Shown here: positions 1 to 6,382 of the stretch, piece by piece
How positions within the stretch are numbered: the first letter of the stretch is position 1
Layout of the letters: each line of letters starts with the position of its first letter
Assembly (NCBI GenBank): GCA_027004335.1
Contig: JALTID010000150.1
Location: 1-9,400, forward strand
DNA: 9,400 bases
Reading direction: 5' to 3'
Origin: a bacterium
Lineage (GTDB): Bacteria; JALSQH01
The notes under the pieces: model-generated
Seen by the model: the letters and a program-made list of their open reading frames with translations, nothing else
Databases searched by the model: none
What the model was told of the DNA's origin: nothing
Made by a program: the position numbers and the translations under genes

Positions 1-2
1 TC

Positions 3-131
3 TCTTTTGAAAAGGAAAGAATCGCAGATGAAATTAAAATGAGAGAAAACAACTCAAGAAGGTTATTTATCCTCGGAATGATTGTAGGAATACTTGTAAT
101 TGTGGGAGGGATAATATTAATAATAAAATAA
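3..131 (+). CDS. C-terminal end of a tail-anchored membrane protein (partial)
   Basis: The reading frame is open from the window edge to a TAA at 129-131 and gives the last 42 residues of a protein. The visible part is a charged stretch (residues 1-20, rich in E, K and R) followed by about 20 very hydrophobic residues (LFILGMIVGILVIVGGIILI) and a final IK. This is the pattern of a single C-terminal membrane anchor with the bulk of the protein, off-window, on the cytoplasmic side. The family cannot be told from this tail. The gene lies in the same direction as the CLC gene, and no promoter is evident between them, so co-transcription is likely. An in-frame ATG at codon 13 could in principle start a tiny protein, but no Shine-Dalgarno precedes it. 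Confidence 0.6.
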   Translation, partial: SFEKERIADEIKMRENNSRRLFILGMIVGILVIVGGIILIIK

Positions 132-153
132 GGTTTTTTTCAAAAATAATTCT

Positions 154-169
154 GAGGGAATTTTCTATA
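154..169 (+). promoter_or_regulatory. Shine-Dalgarno plus possible ATA start of the CLC gene
   Basis: GAGGG at 154-158 is followed after 8 nt by ATA at 167-169, in frame with the CLC gene. Translation from here would begin (M)KAVSKWFLFSFLVG, a basic segment leading into a complete first helix. There is no in-frame ATG, GTG or TTG between the upstream in-frame stop (35-37) and GTG 206. This is therefore the best ribosome-binding geometry for the gene, although ATA is a rare start codon. It is an inference and could also reflect a base error at 169. Confidence 0.4.
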
Positions 170-205
170 AAAGCTGTAAGTAAGTGGTTTCTCTTCTCTT
201 TTTTA

Positions 206-1909
206 GTGGGAATCTTTACCGGGATCTCTGCAATAATTTTTAACCTTATGTTGATCTATGCGGAGAAGTTCCTTCTTATAAATACTGCAGGGCTCATTCA
301 GCCCCTTCCACATGGTGAAAGAGAAAATTTTCTTAATTTTGAGGTGGGGAACCCTCTTATTAGATTCCTCCTACCTGCTTTTGGTGGACTAATTGTAGGA
401 TGGCTTATATACAGATTTGCCCCTGAAACAGCAGGTCATGGAACAGATGCAGTTATAGATTCATATCATAAAAAAAGAGGCCTTATTCGCCCAATTGTTC
501 CAATTATAAAAACCATAGCATCGGCAATAACTCTCGGATCAGGAGGCTCAGGTGGACGAGAGGGACCAGTTGCTCAAACGGGCGGCGGTATCGGGTCAGT
601 AATTGCCAAGATGTTTAAAATGGCCGAGAGGGATAGGAGAATTCTGGTACTCTCTGGGGTTGGGGGAGGAATTGGCTCTATTTTCAGAGCACCTCTTGGT
701 GGTGCTCTTTTTTCTACCGAAGTTTTGTACAGGCAGGCTGATTTTGAGGGTGAAGCCGTCATGCCCTCTATCATCTCAGCAATAACTGCCTATTCAATTT
801 TTGGATTCTTTGCCACATGGAGACCCATCTTCCTTACTCCTGCATATAAATTTAATGTACAGGAATTAGGTTTTTTTGCTGTACTGGGTCTTCTTGTTGT
901 TCCATTTTCATACCTGTATGTCAAGACATTCTACTGGGTAAAGGAAAAATTTGACACAATGAAATTAAACCCCATCTTCAAACCAATGATAGGAGGCTTA
1001 CTAACAGGCTTAATACTTCTTTTTATGCCCCATGTGGCAGGTACCAGCTATGGATGGATCCAGATGGCAATGCTGGGGAAAATATCCATCCTGTTAATGT
1101 TTTCCATAGCTATTTTTAAAATTATTGCTACATCGTTTACCATCGCATCAGGAGGCTCAGGAGGAGTTTTTGCACCCTCCCTCGTGATTGGAGGGATGGT
1201 AGGAGGAGTAACTGGGGTACTTTTAAATCACTTCTTACCCGGGGTAGTTCATGATCCCTCACCCTATGTTATGGTAGGTATGGGAAGTTTTTTTGCAGCG
1301 GCAGCAAAGGTTCCTCTGGCAACCATCGTAATGGTAGCTGAAATGACAGGAAATTACGATCTCCTCGTTCCCATAACTCTGGCTTCTTCCATAGCTTTTC
1401 TTGTATCAGGAAGATGGAGCATCTACGAAAGCCAGGTCAATACAAAAATGGAATCTCCTGCACACAGAGGAGATTTTGTGATTGATGTACTTAAGAAATT
1501 AAAAGTGAAAGATATAAAGGAACTGCCTCAGGAGATACCTTATGTAATGGAAGATACCAATCTTATCTCAATTCTTCAGGTAGCTGCTGCTTCTACCTTT
1601 AGTATCATTCCTGTAATTGATAAGTCTAACAGATTAAAAGGCATAATTGATATGAGCGATCTCAGGAGCACAATTTATCAGGGTGATGTCTCAGAACTTG
1701 GAGAAATAATAATAGCAAAAGACATAGAAAAAACCACCCTCCCTTCAATAAAACCCGAAGAAACCCTTCAGAAAGCTCTTGATCTTTTCACAAATTGGGG
1801 AGCTGATGAAATTATAGTAGTAAATAAGGAAGAGGAATGTTTAGGGATTCTCACCAGGGGAGAACTTCTGAAAGGGTACAACAGGGCTATCCTACAAAAG
1901 ATAAAATAG
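206..1909 (+). CDS. CLC-family chloride channel / anion-proton exchanger with C-terminal CBS pair
   Basis: This is an inner-membrane anion transporter of the voltage-gated chloride channel (CLC) family. Numbering from GTG 206, the anion-site loop is GHG at 77-79, where many CLCs have GSG. The second motif is GREGP at 117-121, with gating glutamate E119. GVFAP is at 320-324, EMTGNY at 379-384, and the probable central tyrosine is Y407 in SIYESQ. Two CBS domains follow (about 440-492 and 505-560); such pairs often bind adenine nucleotides and could couple transport to energy state. At the place where the E. coli exchanger has its inner proton glutamate (E203), the rough alignment shows no Glu (residues around 203-207), so channel versus exchanger is undecided. 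GTG 206 has no Shine-Dalgarno and cuts into the first hydrophobic helix. The frame stays open upstream, and an ATA at 167 behind GAGGG is a more natural N-terminus. The gene ends directly against the convergent lipid kinase gene. Confidence 0.94.
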   Translation: MGIFTGISAIIFNLMLIYAEKFLLINTAGLIQPLPHGERENFLNFEVGNPLIRFLLPAFGGLIVGWLIYRFAPETAGHGTDAVIDSYHKKRGLIRPIVPIIKTIASAITLGSGGSGGREGPVAQTGGGIGSVIAKMFKMAERDRRILVLSGVGGGIGSIFRAPLGGALFSTEVLYRQADFEGEAVMPSIISAITAYSIFGFFATWRPIFLTPAYKFNVQELGFFAVLGLLVVPFSYLYVKTFYWVKEKFDTMKLNPIFKPMIGGLLTGLILLFMPHVAGTSYGWIQMAMLGKISILLMFSIAIFKIIATSFTIASGGSGGVFAPSLVIGGMVGGVTGVLLNHFLPGVVHDPSPYVMVGMGSFFAAAAKVPLATIVMVAEMTGNYDLLVPITLASSIAFLVSGRWSIYESQVNTKMESPAHRGDFVIDVLKKLKVKDIKELPQEIPYVMEDTNLISILQVAAASTFSIIPVIDKSNRLKGIIDMSDLRSTIYQGDVSELGEIIIAKDIEKTTLPSIKPEETLQKALDLFTNWGADEIIVVNKEEECLGILTRGELLKGYNRAILQKIK

Positions 1910-2878
1910 TCATGTATAAACAAGGGTCACATTTAATCCTCTGGTAACCCTTACTTCTCTCCACTTCTCATTTACAAACAATTCACCATCTATTATATAT
2001 CCCATTCCACTTTTTATCCTTATCTCACTGGCTGAGCCTCTCCAGTGGGGAGCAGAAAAACTGTATCTTACAAGTTCCAATCCCCAGAGAATATTATGAG
2101 CATTTCTTAAAGCAGTTACCACATCCAAGTCACTAACAACATAGTAAAATTCATCCCTTGCTTTGTTAATTCCCCTGAAAGGTGTCAACCCAGGAAATGG
2201 ATCAGGAATAGGAGTAGCAACAGAAGCTTTTAATCTTTCGGAAGGAAAAATTTTCCCTTCAATGACAACCTCAGCTTTGTCAGGTTTAATAAGTTCTCTA
2301 TACTCTTCAATATCCATGGCAATTCCACCGATGGTCTGCATTATTTCTCGGAAGACCCATCTTATTCCAGGTTTTCCATTTTCAAGATATCTTTTTATAA
2401 ACTTATAAACCGTTCCATTGGCAAATGTAAATCCGTATTGGGGGAACTCCTCCTGTGGATCCTCTATTTTAAGAAGTGGAACTTCAAGTAATTTTACCTG
2501 ATCTTTCATAAACTTATCCATGAATCTTCTCATGGCAACAACTGGATTTGACACCCTCATGTGCATATGCCTGACTATTGCATTGGTAGAACCCCCTGCA
2601 AGTGGTATTATCCTTGGTACATTTTCATTACCGTATTTATCTATCAAATATGTCAAGACCTTTTGGAGAGTCCCGTCACCCCCACTTATCCCAAGATAGG
2701 TGATTCTCTGAGACATAAAATTATCTACAACTTTTTCCATTTCATCTAAAGATGCTGTATCTGCAGCCTCTCCCCATTCTCTTAAGATCGGCCGAATAAC
2801 ACTGGCTGTATATTTTCTGTTCTTATTTCTTTTGGAGTTCAAATTTACGACTACACCAATACATTTTCTCACAGCCAT
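1910..2878 (-). CDS. Diacylglycerol kinase catalytic-domain (lipid kinase) family protein
   Basis: This 322-residue protein belongs to the DAGK-catalytic / YegS-BmrU lipid kinase superfamily, which phosphorylates lipid hydroxyl groups with ATP. An N-terminal strand resembling the family's NP motif (GVVVNLNSK, 8-16) is followed by the nucleotide-binding signature SGGDGT (65-70). The second glycine loop is LAGGSTN (93-99), matching the family's GTxND-type loop. A C-terminal DGE (297-299) sits where the family has its conserved acidic residues. Length is typical for the family. No membrane segment or signal peptide is seen, so it probably works at the inner face of the cytoplasmic membrane. The true substrate (diacylglycerol, another lipid, or a non-lipid) cannot be read from the sequence. 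ATG at 2878 has a strong AGAGGGGG ribosome site 9 nt upstream and its own sigma70-like promoter. The stop codon abuts that of the convergent CLC gene. Confidence 0.88.
   Translation of the reverse strand: MAVRKCIGVVVNLNSKRNKNRKYTASVIRPILREWGEAADTASLDEMEKVVDNFMSQRITYLGISGGDGTLQKVLTYLIDKYGNENVPRIIPLAGGSTNAIVRHMHMRVSNPVVAMRRFMDKFMKDQVKLLEVPLLKIEDPQEEFPQYGFTFANGTVYKFIKRYLENGKPGIRWVFREIMQTIGGIAMDIEEYRELIKPDKAEVVIEGKIFPSERLKASVATPIPDPFPGLTPFRGINKARDEFYYVVSDLDVVTALRNAHNILWGLELVRYSFSAPHWRGSASEIRIKSGMGYIIDGELFVNEKWREVRVTRGLNVTLVYT
1922..1952. terminator. Imperfect hairpin at the convergent CLC/lipid-kinase gene ends
   Basis: AAGGGTcAC (1922-1930) can pair with GTaACCCTT (1944-1952): a 6-bp stem, one C/A mismatch, 2 more base pairs, and a 13-nt loop. 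It starts 12 nt after the CLC stop and lies inside the last codons of the lipid kinase gene. Neither strand has a proper U-tract after it, so it is at best a weak bidirectional terminator or an RNA 3'-end stabiliser. Confidence 0.3.
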
Positions 2879-2887
2879 AAGTTCTTA

Positions 2888-2895
2888 CCCCCTCT
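2888..2895 (-). promoter_or_regulatory. Ribosome-binding site of the lipid kinase gene
   Basis: On the minus strand AGAGGGGG lies 9 nt before the ATG at 2878. It supports this start over downstream in-frame alternatives. Confidence 0.75.
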
Positions 2896-2908
2896 CTGGT
2901 TCTAAATA

Positions 2909-2936
2909 AGTATACATCAAAAAATAAAAATTTCAA
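2909..2936 (-). promoter_or_regulatory. Sigma70-type promoter of the lipid kinase gene
   Basis: On the minus strand a TTGAAA -35 (2931-2936) and a TATACT -10 (2909-2914) are separated by 16 bp. Transcription would start near 2902, giving a leader of about 24 nt that contains the ribosome site. It means the lipid kinase need not depend on read-through from the upstream exported-protein gene, 175 bp away. The rest of this 175-bp gap (2879-3053) is AT-rich and holds no ORF I would support. Confidence 0.6.
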
Positions 2937-3053
2937 TCTGTAGAGATTATTATTAAAACAAATGAACTCAAAATTTAGGAAAATTAAGATAATTTCTCCA
3001 TGATAAAGATAGATAATACAAAGATTAAATTCCTCTACCGAGAGTAGAAATTG

Positions 3054-3914
3054 CTAGGGCTGCTTAAATACTTTCCCGACCCGAAAATAGGTAGTTAAGC
3101 CTCGCCTGGCACCCCCTCCTATGCCAAGACCTATCAGAGCCTCTATCTGAACAGGGGCATCAATTGTGGTATAGCCAACCATGAGGGAAGAATTAGGTCC
3201 GTTCTCATAATCTGGATATGATGTAAACTTAAGCTGAAAAGCAAATCTGTTATGAGATAGAACTCTTACCCGTGAACAACCATAGAATTCCCAGAGATCT
3301 CCTATCACATAACCATCTAAAAGAAACTGAGAAGAATCCACCTTTCCAAAGTGCAGCAACACATCCCAGCCAATTTGATTTTCCTCATTCTGGACTCCAA
3401 GAATTGGTCCAAACTCTATTGCTCCACTTTCTGTATCAAAACCACCTAAAAGTGAAAGATAAAAAGTGTCTGTGTTTCTTACCGCACTGTATTCAGTGTA
3501 ATTTTCTGAAGAGACCTGGATTTTCTTAAGCTCCTTATAATTAAAATGGTTGAATCCCGCTTTTAGAATCACCCCAATTCCGGGGGATATTCCACTGAAG
3601 ATGGTTGAGTACTCAATAGCTTCATCTTCATAATTGGGGCTGTAAAAAATATCTCCAACCTGCAAAGAAGAAACCAGTTTTGTTTCCATTTTCTTTTTAT
3701 GCTTCATAAGCTCCATTTTATCCCTTATCAGATAGATTTTTTTACCAGTGAAAGTGGTCGAAGAGACAGGAGAATGAAATTTTATGACAGCTTCCTTCTC
3801 ACTTGCTTTAACGGTAGTGTATACTAATTTTGTGTAAGGGTTGTAAGAAAAAGCCACCTCCTGTAAGCTGGGTAGAAAAACCCAAACTAAACAGAGAAAT
3901 TTCAAACTTTCCAC
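3054..3914 (-). CDS. Unrecognised exported protein, probable outer-membrane beta-barrel
   Basis: I do not recognise the family. Residues 1-23 look like a signal peptide: hydrophobic core LKFLCLVWVFLPSL (4-17) and a likely signal peptidase I site after AFS (21-23). Residues 30-95 include a lysine-rich stretch (KLVYTTVKASEKE, then MKHKKKMETK at 70-79) ending in LQVGDIFYS, which could be a small beta domain. From about 100 to the end, alternating hydrophobic/polar residues, many Tyr/Phe, glycine-rich turns (GLGIGGGARRG, 262-272) and a last strand TTYFRVGKVF suggest an 8- to 12-stranded barrel. The protein ends three residues after Phe283 rather than on the classic terminal Phe. The start is GTG at 3914, immediately after an in-frame TAA. 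A TTG three codons later would give a more standard signal peptide beginning MKFLCL. Neither has a clear ribosome site. Function is unknown. Confidence 0.72.
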   Translation of the reverse strand: MESLKFLCLVWVFLPSLQEVAFSYNPYTKLVYTTVKASEKEAVIKFHSPVSSTTFTGKKIYLIRDKMELMKHKKKMETKLVSSLQVGDIFYSPNYEDEAIEYSTIFSGISPGIGVILKAGFNHFNYKELKKIQVSSENYTEYSAVRNTDTFYLSLLGGFDTESGAIEFGPILGVQNEENQIGWDVLLHFGKVDSSQFLLDGYVIGDLWEFYGCSRVRVLSHNRFAFQLKFTSYPDYENGPNSSLMVGYTTIDAPVQIEALIGLGIGGGARRGLTTYFRVGKVFKQP

Positions 3915-3924
3915 TTAAAAGGGT

Positions 3925-3952
3925 TTGACTTTTTGCGACAATAAATTATAAT
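3925..3952 (+). promoter_or_regulatory. Sigma70 promoter of the fbp operon
   Basis: TTGACT (-35, 3925-3930) and a consensus TATAAT (-10, 3947-3952) are separated by 16 bp. Transcription would start near 3959, about 23 nt before the fbp ATG. This is the best promoter in the window and the only clear one in front of the four-gene plus-strand run. Confidence 0.8.
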
Positions 3953-3955
3953 TTA
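3942..3955. promoter_or_regulatory. 14-bp perfect palindrome overlapping divergent -10 elements
   Basis: TAAATTATAATTTA reads the same on both strands. It contains the fbp -10 (TATAAT, 3947-3952) and, on the minus strand, an equally perfect TATAAT (3945-3950) pointing to the exported-protein gene. No good -35 is seen on the minus strand at 16-18 bp. It could be a shared AT-rich melting site, a dimeric operator, or chance in AT-rich DNA. Confidence 0.45.
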
Positions 3956-3970
3956 ATAAAAATAAAAAAC

Positions 3971-3976
3971 GGAGGT
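3971..3976 (+). promoter_or_regulatory. Ribosome-binding site of fbp
   Basis: GGAGGT lies 5 nt before the ATG at 3982 and fixes the fbp start. Confidence 0.85.
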
Positions 3977-3981
3977 AGTTC

Positions 3982-4986
3982 ATGACCCATTCAATTGGTG
4001 AGCCGCTTTCAAGGCATATTCTGGAAGAGATGAGGAAAGTTGGGGCCACTGGAGAGTTCACCATGCTTTTTAATCAAATTGCCTTCGCAGCCAAAATAGT
4101 AAGTAGAGAGGTAAATAAAGCCGGACTGGCCAATATCTTAGGATTAACAGGTGAAACTAATGTAAGTGGAGACGAGGTTAAAAAATTAGATATCTACGCC
4201 AATGATACACTCATAAAAGCACTTAATCATGTGGGGCATCTATGTGTTATGGCATCAGAGGAGAATAAGACTCTCATAGAGATTCCCGACAGGTATCCAG
4301 CGGGAAAGTATGTATTTGTTTTTGACCCTCTTGATGGCTCTTCCAATATAGATGTCAATGCAACAATTGGTACCATCTTTGGGGTTTACAGAAGGGTCAG
4401 TTCAGATGGGAAAGGAACCATGGAAGATGTTCTGCAAAAGGGGGATAACCTCGTATGTGGAGGGTATGTACTATATGGTTCTTCCACGATGCTAGTTTAT
4501 ACTACAGGTAATGGTGTTCACGGATTCACCCTTGACCCTTCTGTGGGAGAATTTCTGCTTTCACATCCAGACATGCAGATTCCCAAAAGGGGTACCATTT
4601 ACAGTGTAAACGAAGGATACTACAACCTCTGGGATGAGAATGTGAGAAGATATGTGGATTATCTCAAATCAGATAAAAACAAAAATGGTAAGCCCTACAA
4701 GATGAGGTACATCGGATCCCTTGTGGCGGATTTTCACAGGACTCTTATATACGGGGGAATCTTCATGTATCCTGCAGATAAGAATAGTCCTTCCGGAAAA
4801 CTGAGGCTTTTATATGAAGCAAATCCTCTCTCCTTTGTGGTGGAACAAGCTGGTGGGAGAGCAATTGATGGGAGACAGCGAATAAGAGATATCCAACCAA
4901 CAGACCTTCATCAGAGGACACCCCTTTTCATTGGATCGGAAGAGGATGTTAAAGAAGCAGAAGCTTTTTTAAGAGGAGAAAAATAA
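3982..4986 (+). CDS. fbp: Class I fructose-1,6-bisphosphatase
   Basis: This enzyme hydrolyses fructose 1,6-bisphosphate to fructose 6-phosphate plus phosphate, the committed step of gluconeogenesis (and of Calvin-type cycles). The 334-residue length is typical for class I enzymes. The metal-binding core [10 protein letters not shown] lies at 115-124, and the upstream acidic pair is E93-E94 in ASEEN. The sugar-phosphate region [17 protein letters not shown] is at 243-259. [20 protein letters not shown] (273-292) carries the third metal ligand, E279. The N-terminal AMP-site pattern TGEFT (23-27) and the KY pair (109-110) are kept, so allosteric inhibition by AMP, as in E. coli and mammalian enzymes, is likely. 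It is cytoplasmic, with no signal or extra domain. It is the first gene of a probable operon and is followed after 12 nt by the patatin gene. Confidence 0.97.
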   Translation: MTHSIGEPLSRHILEEMRKVGATGEFTMLFNQIAFAAKIVSREVNKAGLANILGLTGETNVSGDEVKKLDIYANDTLIKALNHVGHLCVMASEENKTLIEIPDRYPAGKYVFVFDPLDGSSNIDVNATIGTIFGVYRRVSSDGKGTMEDVLQKGDNLVCGGYVLYGSSTMLVYTTGNGVHGFTLDPSVGEFLLSHPDMQIPKRGTIYSVNEGYYNLWDENVRRYVDYLKSDKNKNGKPYKMRYIGSLVADFHRTLIYGGIFMYPADKNSPSGKLRLLYEANPLSFVVEQAGGRAIDGRQRIRDIQPTDLHQRTPLFIGSEEDVKEAEAFLRGEK

Positions 4987-4992
4987 GGGGGT
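4985..4992 (+). promoter_or_regulatory. Ribosome-binding site of the patatin gene, overlapping the fbp stop
   Basis: AAGGGGGT overlaps the last two bases of the fbp TAA and lies 6 nt before ATG 4999. This layout favours translational coupling of the two genes. Confidence 0.7.
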
Positions 4993-4998
4993 AATTAA

Positions 4999-6351
4999 AT
5001 GGGAATAACGGTTGTAAGAAAAACAAAACCTGGTGTAGAAAAAAGAGGTGCAAAAGTAGCGCTCGTTTTAGCTGGTGGTGCTGTCACCGGTGGTGCATTT
5101 AAAATCGGAGGTCTTATTGCCCTGAATAATTACCTGCTGAACAGAAAAATAACAGAATTTGATGTTTATGTAGGCCTAAGTGCAGGGGCATTACTGTCAG
5201 CACCTCTTGCTGGAGATATTACACCAGAAGAAATGTTAAAAAGTATAAATGGAACATCACCAAATTTCTCACAGTTAAAGTACTGGGATTTTTATTACCC
5301 CAATCTAAAGGAAATTCTATTCAAGCCTGTAAGATTCGTCTTTGATTTAATAAAAGTTTTTCCTGAATTCCTCTACGACATATTTGTTATTGCTCCAAAT
5401 CTTTTTCTTGAGGTACAGGAGCAGGTAGGAAAGTTTATAAAAAATCCCACTTATTCCAATCTTGAGAAAATAATTGAGCCTATTGCTAATTCCATGATAT
5501 CTCCAGAATTTCCAAATCCTTTGGAATATTTACCTTCAGGTATTTTTGATAATAAAAGGTTGGAAAAATACTTAAGGTACAACATTGAGCGGAATAACCT
5601 CTCCAATGACTTTGTAGAACTGTATCGTAGAAACGGTAAAGAGCTTTTCATAACAGCGACAAATCTTGATACAGCAGAGAGAGTGGTCTTTGGGCATAAT
5701 GAAATAAATAATCTGACTATTTCAGAAGCAGTCCAGGCATCTACGGCTCTTCCTGTTTTCTATAAGCCTGCAAGGCTAAATGGATTTGATTATGTAGATG
5801 GTGGCATAAGGAGAACTGCAAACATAGATGTCGCCTATGAACATGGAGCAGAATTAATCATCTGTTACAATCCCTTTCGTCCGATATACAACGAAGTCAA
5901 TGTAGAATACATTGAAGCTCTTGATAAGTACTCAGTGGAAGGAAGATATCTCTCAGATAGGGGGCTCATTTCTATAATAAATCAGGTCTTTAGAACTCTT
6001 CTTCACACAAGGCTGGAAGTAGGAATTGAAAGATTTAAGCATGATCCCTCTTTTACAGGAGATATAATATTGATAGAACCAATGGAGGATGATGTTGCTT
6101 TCTTTGATATGAACCCTGTTGCCTTCTGGCACAGAGCAAAAGCAGCGAAGAAGGGATTTGAATCAGTTATATTTTCCGCCGAAGAAGAGTATGACGAAAT
6201 TAAAGAGATTCTCAAACCATATGGAATAGAAATAACAAGGCACTTCATCAGGGAATATCTGGAGAAATTGAGAAAGGCAAGTTACAGCGATGAAGCGGTA
6301 TTAGATATCCTGGAACAGGAAACCCCTGCACGAAAATTAAAAATTATTTGA
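4999..6351 (+). CDS. Patatin-like phospholipase / lipid acyl hydrolase
   Basis: This protein has the Ser-Asp catalytic dyad of patatin-like lipases. The glycine-rich oxyanion loop (GGAVTGGAFKIGG, 26-38) and the nucleophile elbow GLSAG (59-63, Ser61) sit close to the N-terminus. The catalytic aspartate is D267 in YVDGG (265-269), followed by a typical strand-helix (about 273-291). All key residues are present, so an active acyl hydrolase acting on phospholipids or other acyl lipids is expected. Between Ser61 and Asp267 there are about 205 residues, including an aromatic-rich hydrophobic segment (about 92-140) that could contact membrane or act as a lid. A C-terminal extension of about 160 residues (290-450) ends in charged helices. 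There is no signal peptide and no obvious barrel domain, so it is probably cytoplasmic or at the inner membrane. It lies between fbp and the lipoprotein gene in the same direction. Confidence 0.93.
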   Translation: MGITVVRKTKPGVEKRGAKVALVLAGGAVTGGAFKIGGLIALNNYLLNRKITEFDVYVGLSAGALLSAPLAGDITPEEMLKSINGTSPNFSQLKYWDFYYPNLKEILFKPVRFVFDLIKVFPEFLYDIFVIAPNLFLEVQEQVGKFIKNPTYSNLEKIIEPIANSMISPEFPNPLEYLPSGIFDNKRLEKYLRYNIERNNLSNDFVELYRRNGKELFITATNLDTAERVVFGHNEINNLTISEAVQASTALPVFYKPARLNGFDYVDGGIRRTANIDVAYEHGAELIICYNPFRPIYNEVNVEYIEALDKYSVEGRYLSDRGLISIINQVFRTLLHTRLEVGIERFKHDPSFTGDIILIEPMEDDVAFFDMNPVAFWHRAKAAKKGFESVIFSAEEEYDEIKEILKPYGIEITRHFIREYLEKLRKASYSDEAVLDILEQETPARKLKII

Positions 6352-6352
6352 C

Positions 6353-6369
6353 CTTCAATTCTATTGAAG
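6353..6369 (+). promoter_or_regulatory. Small perfect hairpin in the leader of the lipoprotein gene
   Basis: CTTCAAT (6353-6359) and ATTGAAG (6363-6369) form a perfect 7-bp stem with a TCT loop, one base after the patatin stop and 13 nt before ATG 6383. No U-run follows, so it is not a standard terminator. The rest of the 31-nt gap has no Shine-Dalgarno. The hairpin could modulate expression of the downstream genes or protect the upstream mRNA. Confidence 0.4.
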
Positions 6370-6382
6370 CTACCATTATCAT

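Noticed and set aside
166-171. TATAAA as a -10 element for the CLC gene
   Set aside because: No -35-like sequence at 16-18 bp upstream, and it overlaps the likely translation start.
541-1166. Repeated GGAGGCTCAGGNGG stretches in the CLC gene (541-555 and 1150-1164) as a DNA repeat
   Set aside because: They encode the two glycine-rich GSGG motifs of the internally duplicated CLC fold and are explained by protein conservation.
2163-2749. Plus-strand open frames opposite the lipid kinase gene
   Set aside because: They are shadows of the clearly coding minus strand, with no ribosome sites and no protein-like composition.
3034-3048. Short inverted repeat TCTAC/GTAGA just after the exported-protein gene, as a terminator
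   Set aside because: The stem is only 5 bp and neither strand has a U-tract after it; this is expected by chance in AT-rich DNA.
3853-3864. Strong AGGAGGTGG Shine-Dalgarno inside the exported-protein gene (minus strand), suggesting an internal start
   Set aside because: No ATG, GTG or TTG lies in any frame at a suitable distance downstream. The segment encodes the end of the signal peptide and looks coincidental.
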